The position numbers and the translations under genes were made by a program. 39,489 nt of DNA, taken from Flavobacteriales bacterium. GTDB lineage: Bacteria > Bacteroidota > Bacteroidia > Flavobacteriales_C > GCA-002722245. The stretch lies in NCBI GenBank assembly GCA_947444925.1, contig CANFBW010000028.1, forward strand, positions 1-39,489, read 5' to 3'. The notes beneath the pieces were generated by a model that saw only the letters and a program-made list of their open reading frames with translations, did no database searches and was not told the DNA's origin. This document shows, in pieces, positions 33,547-39,489 of the stretch (position 1 is its first letter; the number at the start of each line of letters is the position of its first letter).

Positions 33547-34806
33547 GTGAGAGTCCTTCTGCACATATTTTTCATAACACTACTTTTGTGGACTATCAGC
33601 GCATGTACCACTGGTAAAAAAAACAACGACAACCTCGCTGCTGTGTATGCCGAACACGACAATTATTTCGTCAAAGACATACAACTTTTAAATACCAGCG
33701 ACAGTCTAACACAACTATTGGTGCAATTGACCCCTGCCAAGCTTTTGTTTTTTAAATCGGCAACTGAAAATACGCCCGAAGCCTGTTACGAAATCAGATA
33801 TGTAGTGTATGAATCACTGAACAAAAAAACAATTACAGACAGCGCCCGAGTGCGCGTGTTCCTTCGCAAAGACAGCGCAAAAACAATTGAACAACTGCAC
33901 ATCAATATGAAGGCAGCAGTTGGCAAAAATTATTTTGTAGAAATCACCACCCGTGATATCCTGCGCAAATCTCAGTTCACAGTTATTTTAGACCTCTCCA
34001 AAAAAACGCGTGAAGGTCGAAATTACTTTAGCGCGCAACAAAACAATCAAAACATAGGCGAAAACGCGCTCATCACGGAAGACAGTCCTGTATTCGTGCA
34101 AAACAAAGCCTTGCCAAACACTGACCTGTATGTAAAATGTTATTTTCGCGCGCTCAAATTGCCGCTTGCCCCCTTCGACCTCAATACGCCAGAAGCCTTT
34201 AATCACAGCGCCGACAAAGTGCTGCGTTTTCGTAGCGACAGCAACGGCACATTTTCTTTTACCCCAATACAAAAAGGATTTTACCTAATTCAAGCCGATA
34301 CTACCGCATTGGATGGCTATGCACTGTTTCTCTTCAATAGCGAATTTCCATACATAGTGCACGCCCAGCAATTGATCGCTCCGCTCGCCTACATCAGTTC
34401 TCCCAATGAATTTAAAAATTTATTGGAAGCCCAAAACAGCAAGCAAGCCATTGACGATTTTTGGGAGAAAAACTGCGGAAATAAAGGCCGTGCCAAAGAA
34501 AGCATTCAGCTGTATTACGCAAGAATTGAATTGACCAATCGGCTTTTTACTTCCTACCGCGAAGGTTGGCGTACCGATCGTGGAATGATATTTCTTATAT
34601 TTGGTCCGCCTCAATTGGTATACCGCACCAACGAAGTCGAAAAATGGTTTTATGGCGCCGACAACAGCATGATGACCGAAGAGTTTACTTTTTACAAAGT
34701 AAACAACCCCTATTCAAGCAACGCTTATAATTTAGACCGTTTGACGACGTATAAAAATTTGTGGTATAAAATGATTGAAGCCTGGAGAGATGGAAGAATC
34801 TACTAA
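33547..34806 (+). CDS. GWxTD-domain lipoprotein
   Basis: A 419-residue predicted lipoprotein. A GTG start 1 nt after the rmuC stop gives a short basic N-terminus, a hydrophobic stretch and the lipobox ISAC (Cys20). An ORF beginning inside rmuC at 33502 is rejected because it would bury the signal peptide. The central part is beta-rich. The C-terminal domain has the defining sequence EGWRTDRGMIFLIFGPP at about 339-355, followed by EKWFYGA. GWxTD proteins are common in Bacteroidota and other diderms and have no assigned function. Its last 17 nt overlap the start of rlmB, so the two are probably translated in a coupled way. Confidence 0.88.
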   Translation: MRVLLHIFFITLLLWTISACTTGKKNNDNLAAVYAEHDNYFVKDIQLLNTSDSLTQLLVQLTPAKLLFFKSATENTPEACYEIRYVVYESLNKKTITDSARVRVFLRKDSAKTIEQLHINMKAAVGKNYFVEITTRDILRKSQFTVILDLSKKTREGRNYFSAQQNNQNIGENALITEDSPVFVQNKALPNTDLYVKCYFRALKLPLAPFDLNTPEAFNHSADKVLRFRSDSNGTFSFTPIQKGFYLIQADTTALDGYALFLFNSEFPYIVHAQQLIAPLAYISSPNEFKNLLEAQNSKQAIDDFWEKNCGNKGRAKESIQLYYARIELTNRLFTSYREGWRTDRGMIFLIFGPPQLVYRTNEVEKWFYGADNSMMTEEFTFYKVNNPYSSNAYNLDRLTTYKNLWYKMIEAWRDGRIY

Positions 34807-35545
34807 ATTGCCCAACCTTATGATTTTTGGTATCCACCCGGTACTAGAAGCAATTAAAGCCGAAAAAACTTTTGACAAAATTTTATTGCAAGAAAAAATT
34901 GATGCCGCCGTTACGCGCCAAATCAAGGATTACTGCAAAGAACACGTTATATCTCTATCAGAAGTACCCAAAGAAAAACTCAACCGCATCACTGGTAAAA
35001 ACCACCAAGGAATTATTGCCTTCCTTTCACCCATTGAGTTTTATGATGTGGACGATATTGTAGAACAAAAATTTTCGGAGGGTGTAGACCCCTTTATTTT
35101 AGTGCTTGACAAGATCACCGATGTACGCAACTTTGGCGCCATTTGTCGTACGGCAGAATGTGCAGGAGTTCATGCCATTGTGATACCAAAAAAGAGCGCC
35201 GCACAAATCAGCGAAGATTCTATTAAAACTAGTGCCGGAGCCTTGATGACGATGCCCATTTGCAAAGTGCGCATACTCACTGAAACAGTAAAACATTTGA
35301 AAGACCGCGGACTACGCATTGTATCCTGTACCGAAAAAACTGATGATTTGCATACTGCCGCTGATCTATCTGGTCCGATAGCCATTGTCATGGGCTCTGA
35401 AGAAATTGGTATTTCACGCGAAATTGTCAACATTTCCGACAACGCAGTAAAACTGCCAATGCTCGGCACCATTGAATCTCTCAATGTTTCAGTGGCCTGC
35501 GGCATTTTACTGTACGAAGTCATTCGCCAAAGAACGCTAGTTTAA
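34790..35545 (+). CDS. rlmB: 23S rRNA 2'-O-methyltransferase, SpoU family (RlmB-type)
   Basis: A 251-residue SpoU/TrmH methyltransferase, length and layout of RlmB, which methylates G2251 of 23S rRNA with S-adenosylmethionine. The N-terminal substrate-binding domain (about 10-85) begins IFGIHPVLEAI. The knotted catalytic domain has LDKITDVRNFGAICRTAE (motif 1 with the catalytic Arg and Asn), IVMGSEEIGISREI (motif 2), and LPMLGTIESLNVSVACGILLYE (motif 3). ATG 34790 overlaps the upstream gene by 17 nt; a TTG at 34775 is disfavoured. The GT4 gene follows 8 nt after the stop. TrmH-like tRNA targets are possible, but the N-terminal domain favours RlmB. Confidence 0.92.
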   Translation: MEESTKLPNLMIFGIHPVLEAIKAEKTFDKILLQEKIDAAVTRQIKDYCKEHVISLSEVPKEKLNRITGKNHQGIIAFLSPIEFYDVDDIVEQKFSEGVDPFILVLDKITDVRNFGAICRTAECAGVHAIVIPKKSAAQISEDSIKTSAGALMTMPICKVRILTETVKHLKDRGLRIVSCTEKTDDLHTAADLSGPIAIVMGSEEIGISREIVNISDNAVKLPMLGTIESLNVSVACGILLYEVIRQRTLV

Positions 35546-35553
35546 GCAAGGCC

Positions 35554-36540
35554 ATGCATATTTTAATCGTTAACGGTGGGGTAATTCCGGTTGCAAAATA
35601 CGGCGGAACCGAGCGCGTTATTTGGTATTTGGGAAAAGAGTTGGTGAAAATGGGCCATCAGATCACCTATTTGGTGCATGCAGGTTCGTACTGCGATTTC
35701 GCAAAAGTGTTGATTTTACAAGAAGGGAAATCGTATGCCGAACAAATTCCGGAGAACATCGATCTCGTACATTTTAATTTTCAGCCACAAGAAAAAATCA
35801 ATCACCCGCACGTTGTTACGATTCACGGCAACTGCAACGACCAACGCCTCTTTGATCTCAACAGCATTTTTGTGTCGCAAAATCATGCACAGAGATTTGG
35901 ATCGACATCATATGTGTACAATGGTTTGGACTGGACCGACTACGGCAAGGTAGATTTAAGAGCCAAAAGAACACACTTCCATTTCTTAGGCAATGCCGCC
36001 TGGCGCGTAAAAAACGTCAAAGGCGCCATAGCGCTCATTGACCGTGCAGAAAACGAAAAATTGGCAGTCATTGGCGGCACGCGGCTGAATATCAGCATGG
36101 GATTTCGATTTAGCACTTCCCTAAAAACACGCTTTTACGGAATGCTTGGGGGCGATAAAAAACTAAATCTTTTGCGCCACTCTAAAGGTTTGATTTTTCC
36201 GGTGCGCTGGCACGAACCCTTTGGCCTCGCACTGATCGAAAGTTTGTATTTCGGTTGTCCGGTTTTTGGCACCCCTTATGGCTCATTACCTGAATTGATC
36301 AACAAAGACCTCGGCTTTTTATCAAACAGCGCAGCAGCGCTTTCAGAGGCAATGACACAGTCAACTCATTTTTCACCAGAATTTTGTCACCGTTATGCGC
36401 TTGAAAATTTCAACGCAAAAAAAATGGCCGAAAAATACGTCGAAAAATACGAACTCGTGCGCAGTGGAAAAACATTAAACGCCACTGCACCGCAGCTTCA
36501 GAAAATTCAAAAAGAAAAATTTTTGGATTGGATCGCCTGA
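35554..36540 (+). CDS. GT4-type glycosyltransferase
   Basis: A 328-residue cytosolic GT-B glycosyltransferase. The N-terminus has the donor-family GGTER motif (VAKYGGTERVIWYLGKEL), and the C-terminal half has the E-x7-E pair Glu221 and Glu229 within EPFGLALIE, plus GSLPELI. It is somewhat shorter than typical GT4 enzymes (350-400 residues), and the acceptor domain seems compact. The donor is probably a UDP- or GDP-sugar, but nothing in the sequence identifies it. It closes the rmuC-rlmB operon and converges with the response regulator, their stops being 3 nt apart. Confidence 0.9.
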   Translation: MHILIVNGGVIPVAKYGGTERVIWYLGKELVKMGHQITYLVHAGSYCDFAKVLILQEGKSYAEQIPENIDLVHFNFQPQEKINHPHVVTIHGNCNDQRLFDLNSIFVSQNHAQRFGSTSYVYNGLDWTDYGKVDLRAKRTHFHFLGNAAWRVKNVKGAIALIDRAENEKLAVIGGTRLNISMGFRFSTSLKTRFYGMLGGDKKLNLLRHSKGLIFPVRWHEPFGLALIESLYFGCPVFGTPYGSLPELINKDLGFLSNSAAALSEAMTQSTHFSPEFCHRYALENFNAKKMAEKYVEKYELVRSGKTLNATAPQLQKIQKEKFLDWIA

Positions 36541-36543
36541 CAA

Positions 36544-37239
36544 CTATTCCGCAAACTTATACCCCACTCCTCTTACCGAGTGGAAATAACGGGGGGTTTT
36601 AGGATTTTGCTCAAAGTATTTTCTGAAATTCAACAAGTAATTGTCAATCGTTCTGGTAGAAGGATAAACATCTACACCCCAAATCATCTCCAATATCAAA
36701 TCTCGAGAAATCACTTCGTTTTTCTTTTCAATCAACAGCTTGAGAAGTTTCATTTCACGATTCGACAGAATGCCACTTTGATTGTTGATGCCCTTGAATT
36801 CAAAAGTTTCGAAATTCACCCAATTTTCACCAAAACTGTATTCACTAAGACCGATATTGCCTGAGCTCAAAGAGCGTTTCACCAAAATTTGAACGCGCAA
36901 CAACAGTTCCTCAAGGTTGAAAGGTTTCACCAAATAATCATCGGCACCAGCCTTTAAACCAGTAATTCGGTCTTGCCCCGTGTGTTTTGCCGACAACATT
37001 AAAATAGGAATTTGCGCATCGGTGAGACGTATGGTTTCGCACACCTGTATGCCGTCAATATAAGGCAACATAATGTCGAGAACCAATAAATTAAAGCGTT
37101 GTTCTTTAAATAGTTTCAGCGCTTGTTTGCCATCGCTAGCCACTTTCACTTTGTAGCCCTCGAGCTCAAGGTTCAACTGAATAAGCTCCACCAAATGCTC
37201 TTCGTCTTCTACCAATAATATTCTTACTTCATTTTCCAT
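36544..37239 (-). CDS. OmpR/PhoB-family response regulator
   Basis: A 231-residue two-component transcription factor. The receiver domain (about 5-120) has the acidic pair Glu11 and Asp12, phosphorylated Asp55 in LLVLDIMLP, Ser83 and Lys105 in YLVKPF. The winged-helix DNA-binding domain (about 140-231) ends RYFHSVRGVGYKFAE, the typical OmpR form. No histidine kinase gene is adjacent inside the window, so the cognate kinase is elsewhere. ATG 37239 is used; the ORF extending to 37269 is not supported. It is divergent from menF with only 45 nt between start codons, so the two promoters must overlap. Confidence 0.95.
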   Translation of the reverse strand: MENEVRILLVEDEEHLVELIQLNLELEGYKVKVASDGKQALKLFKEQRFNLLVLDIMLPYIDGIQVCETIRLTDAQIPILMLSAKHTGQDRITGLKAGADDYLVKPFNLEELLLRVQILVKRSLSSGNIGLSEYSFGENWVNFETFEFKGINNQSGILSNREMKLLKLLIEKKNEVISRDLILEMIWGVDVYPSTRTIDNYLLNFRKYFEQNPKTPRYFHSVRGVGYKFAE

Positions 37240-37269
37240 ATTCCTTCCTACAAATAAAAGCAAAAGCAC

Positions 37270-37277
37270 TAACTTTG
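37270..37277 (+). promoter_or_regulatory. Putative minus-7 element (TAACTTTG) just before menF
   Basis: An exact TAnnTTTG match, 7 nt before the ATG at 37285, so transcription would start at or beside the start codon, giving a leaderless or nearly leaderless mRNA. On the opposite strand, CAAATAAA at 37251-37258 (TTTATTTG when read on the minus strand) is a one-mismatch version serving the response regulator. No clear minus-33 TTG is present. Confidence 0.45.
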
Positions 37278-37284
37278 AAGCACA

Positions 37285-38346
37285 ATGTCGAAAAATAAAA
37301 CCATTGCTTCCCTAAATGATTTTTGCCGAAAGCGCATGCTGCTCGGTAAATCGTTTGCCTTTTATCGTTTGCCGCATGGCGCAGAGGTACTGGGACTGGA
37401 AGCAGATGCTTCTGCGGTGCTCAAAAATTTCGATCCCGAATTGAAAGGTTTTTTGTTTCACCCTTACGACACTAAAAAACAAAATATTGAATTTATTGCG
37501 GGCGCAATGCAGTCCTTTCACTTTGAAGAAAATCAGCATGACACGCCACTTTCATTGGGCGAAAGCAGCAGCGAAAAAGCTTCCTTCGTCACTAGCAGAG
37601 AAGAATATCAGGAACAGTTCAACCATTATCAGCAAGCATTTTCAAAAGGAGAAATTAAAAAGGCCATTCTATCACGAATTAAATTATTGGACTGTGACAG
37701 TATTGATGTGCACAGTACCTTTGTGAATCTTTTGAAAAATTATCCAGAGGCTTACATCTACTGCTACTACTCTATTTCAGCTGGTTTATGGGTGGGTGCG
37801 AGTCCGGAAAAATTTTTATATCTACACGACAACACGCTAGAAACCACTGCCCTTGCGGGAACCAAAACTGAAGAAGAAAGTTGGGGCAGTAAAGAAGAGG
37901 AAGAACAGGCCATTGTAACCCAATTTATTGAGGACAGTTTGTGTGATTTGCACAACGTTGAAGTATCGGCACCAGAAACAATAAAAGCAGGAAATTTATA
38001 CCACATCAAAGCCAATATCAAAGCGGAATACGACAGTACTACCGATTTATCTTCGCTCATACACAAACTACACCCCACTCCAGCCGTTGGCGGCTATCCC
38101 AAAGAAGCAGCCCTGCGATTGATTGCGTCAACAGAAAAACACGAACGGTCGTATTACAGCGGTTTTGCCGGACCAGTAAATGGCGACGATAGCACCCATC
38201 TTTTTGTGAATTTACGCTGCGCCAGAATTTTTAAAAATGGGGTTGGACTTTTTGTAGGTGGTGGACTCACCGCGGCATCCAACGCAGAGAAAGAATGGAA
38301 AGAAACCGAAAACAAAGCCAAAACGCTGATGGCGGTTTTAAGATGA
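37285..38346 (+). CDS. menF: Isochorismate synthase
   Basis: Converts chorismate to isochorismate, the first step of menaquinone synthesis, with Mg2+. The 353-residue protein is of the chorismate-binding family (MenF/EntC/DhbC/TrpE). The conserved C-terminal half has KAILSRIKLL, WVGASPEKFLYL, TTALAGTKT, LHPTPAVGGYPKEAAL, HERSYYSGFAGP and GVGLFVGGGLTAASNAEKEWKETENK. The adjacent menD supports a menaquinone rather than a siderophore role. The annotated ATG gives a 7-nt distance from a promoter-like element; an internal ATG at 37336 is an alternative start if the message has a leader. Confidence 0.93.
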   Translation: MSKNKTIASLNDFCRKRMLLGKSFAFYRLPHGAEVLGLEADASAVLKNFDPELKGFLFHPYDTKKQNIEFIAGAMQSFHFEENQHDTPLSLGESSSEKASFVTSREEYQEQFNHYQQAFSKGEIKKAILSRIKLLDCDSIDVHSTFVNLLKNYPEAYIYCYYSISAGLWVGASPEKFLYLHDNTLETTALAGTKTEEESWGSKEEEEQAIVTQFIEDSLCDLHNVEVSAPETIKAGNLYHIKANIKAEYDSTTDLSSLIHKLHPTPAVGGYPKEAALRLIASTEKHERSYYSGFAGPVNGDDSTHLFVNLRCARIFKNGVGLFVGGGLTAASNAEKEWKETENKAKTLMAVLR

Positions 38347-38354
38347 AGTTTCTA

Positions 38355-38362
38355 TATATTTG
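38355..38362 (+). promoter_or_regulatory. Putative minus-7 element (TATATTTG) between menF and menD
   Basis: An exact TAnnTTTG match in the 34-nt gap, with a predicted start about 12 nt before the TTG of menD. It would allow menD and any downstream men genes to be transcribed without menF. A minus-33 element is not seen. Confidence 0.4.
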
Positions 38363-38380
38363 TGCTCAAAATAAAGATTC

Positions 38381-39489
38381 TTGTCTACCTCCAAAGAACA
38401 TATAAAAAACCTTGTTGACATCTGCTATGAAAAGGGATTGCGCAACATCGTTATTTCGCCCGGCTCTCGCAATGCACCGCTGACGATAGCGTTCAACCGC
38501 CACGGCAAAATCAATTGCTTGTCTATCATTGACGAAAGATCAGCCGCTTTCTTTGCTCTTGGAATGGCGCAGCAACTTGGCGAACCAGTGGCCATAGTAT
38601 GCACCAGCGGAACTGCGGTGCTCAATTACGCACCGGCCATTGCCGAGGCTTTTTACCAAAAAATCCCTTTGATCGTGCTAACCGCAGACCGTCCGGCGGA
38701 ATGGGTAGATCAGGTAGATGGACAAACCATCCGCCAGCAAAATATATTCGGCAATTACATCAAAAAAAGTTTTCAATTGCCTCAAGAACCTTCACATGCC
38801 GATGATTTCTGGTTTTCTTCGCGCATTGTATCGGAAGCCATTGAAACGGCTAAATTTCCGGAATTCGGACCGGTGCACATCAATATTCCTTTGCGCGAAC
38901 CTTTGTACCAAATCAAGGAATATCCTGCAAAAACCTACAAAACTTTTGAAACAGTTACCACTCAGCTTTCGCTTCCCAGTGCTGCAATTAAACAATTGAC
39001 AGAAGAATGGAAAAAGGCAAAAAAAATATTGATCATTACCGGACTCTTAAAGCCCAACGACCAAATAAACACGAGCTTAAATAAAATTGCCGAACAAAAT
39101 AAAGTGGTGGTGCTCACTGAAACAACATCCAATCTTTTTGGCGAAAATTTCAACCGCAGCATCGATCGCCTGATTATTAGTATTGAAGATGAAGGTCCGG
39201 CTGAATTTATTCCCGACTTGTTGATCACCATCGGCGGCCCTATCGTGTCGGCAAAAGTGAAAACCTTTTTCAAAAAAAATCAACCCAAAAAACATTGGCA
39301 CATCAACGCTTCCAATGATTACGTAGATACTTTCAAATGTTTAACGAGGATTATTCCTGTCGCTCCTGAACAGATTTTGCCGCATTTTGAAAAGGCAACG
39401 GCAACAGCATCGACCTATAGAGAACTGTGGATCAGCAAAGACAAAAAACTCTTCGCTATTTTCAGGAAATTTCTCGACAAAATTCCCTT
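38381..39489 (+). CDS. menD: 2-succinyl-5-enolpyruvyl-6-hydroxy-3-cyclohexene-1-carboxylate synthase, 3' end cut off
   Basis: MenD joins isochorismate to succinic semialdehyde derived from 2-oxoglutarate, using thiamine diphosphate, in the second step of menaquinone synthesis. About 369 residues are visible before the window ends; the full protein is usually about 550-600. Seen are the SPGSRNAPL motif at 26-34, the cofactor-activating Glu52 in DERSAAFFALG, and TSGTAVLNYAPAIAEAFYQKIPLIVLTADRP. The thiamine-diphosphate pyrimidine-domain half is complete, while the diphosphate-binding half is outside. The reading frame is closed by an in-frame stop at 38372, and the only usable start is the TTG at 38381, an unusual codon. 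The gap to menF is 34 nt. Confidence 0.93.
   Translation, partial: MSTSKEHIKNLVDICYEKGLRNIVISPGSRNAPLTIAFNRHGKINCLSIIDERSAAFFALGMAQQLGEPVAIVCTSGTAVLNYAPAIAEAFYQKIPLIVLTADRPAEWVDQVDGQTIRQQNIFGNYIKKSFQLPQEPSHADDFWFSSRIVSEAIETAKFPEFGPVHINIPLREPLYQIKEYPAKTYKTFETVTTQLSLPSAAIKQLTEEWKKAKKILIITGLLKPNDQINTSLNKIAEQNKVVVLTETTSNLFGENFNRSIDRLIISIEDEGPAEFIPDLLITIGGPIVSAKVKTFFKKNQPKKHWHINASNDYVDTFKCLTRIIPVAPEQILPHFEKATATASTYRELWISKDKKLFAIFRKFLDKIP

Overview
The window looks like a chromosomal segment from a member of the Bacteroidota. Four things point there: type IX secretion (T9SS) sorting domains of both type A and type B with a PorP/SprF-family partner; a fused alpha/beta branched-chain 2-oxoacid dehydrogenase E1; Bacteroidota-restricted families (DUF4954, GWxTD); and several copies of the TAnnTTTG minus-7 promoter element in intergenic gaps. 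Gene density is high, gaps are short, and I see no rRNA, tRNA, CRISPR array, insertion sequence or phage gene. The genus cannot be named from the sequence alone.

Layout. 1-245 (-): edge fragment of a pentapeptide-repeat protein. 409-3486 (+): exported protein, bioA, a two-helix membrane protein and an Sfp-type phosphopantetheinyl transferase, the last three with overlapping stop/start codons. 3603-10417 (+): two tandem GH20 N-acetylhexosaminidase lipoproteins, a cytosolic NlpC/P60 peptidase and pdxH. 10451-11707 (+): a strikingly AT-rich geranylgeranyl-reductase-family flavoprotein, probably acquired. 11736-15766 (-): in transcription order, a lipoprotein with a degenerate M48-like peptidase motif, a tiny acidic lipoprotein, the fused E1, and a bestrophin channel. 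15846-27251 (+): YqgE/AlgH, then a T9SS block of a 1521-residue PKD-repeat adhesin with a type B sorting domain, a PorP/SprF protein, a TPR/PD40/OmpA protein, a beta-propeller and a beta-helix protein with type A sorting domains. 27361-31971 (-): glmS, DUF4954 and a cyclase-family hydrolase, packed 1-2 nt apart. 32271-36540 (+): rmuC, a GWxTD lipoprotein, rlmB and a GT4 glycosyltransferase. 36544-37239 (-): OmpR-type response regulator. 37285-39489 (+): menF and the start of menD (menaquinone synthesis), running off the right edge.

How the genes fit together. The GH20/NlpC block suits glycan and peptide salvage from chitin or peptidoglycan. The adhesin, PorP/SprF and OmpA genes form a cassette in which the latter two probably serve export and anchoring of the adhesin. 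glmS with DUF4954 suggests a role for the latter in amino-sugar metabolism or its control. No whole undescribed system is obvious. The most interesting leads are the pseudo-metallopeptidase lipoprotein, the compositionally foreign flavoprotein, an AT-rich patch inside one GH20 paralogue, the hairpin that fixes the PorP start, and the DUF4954-glmS coupling.
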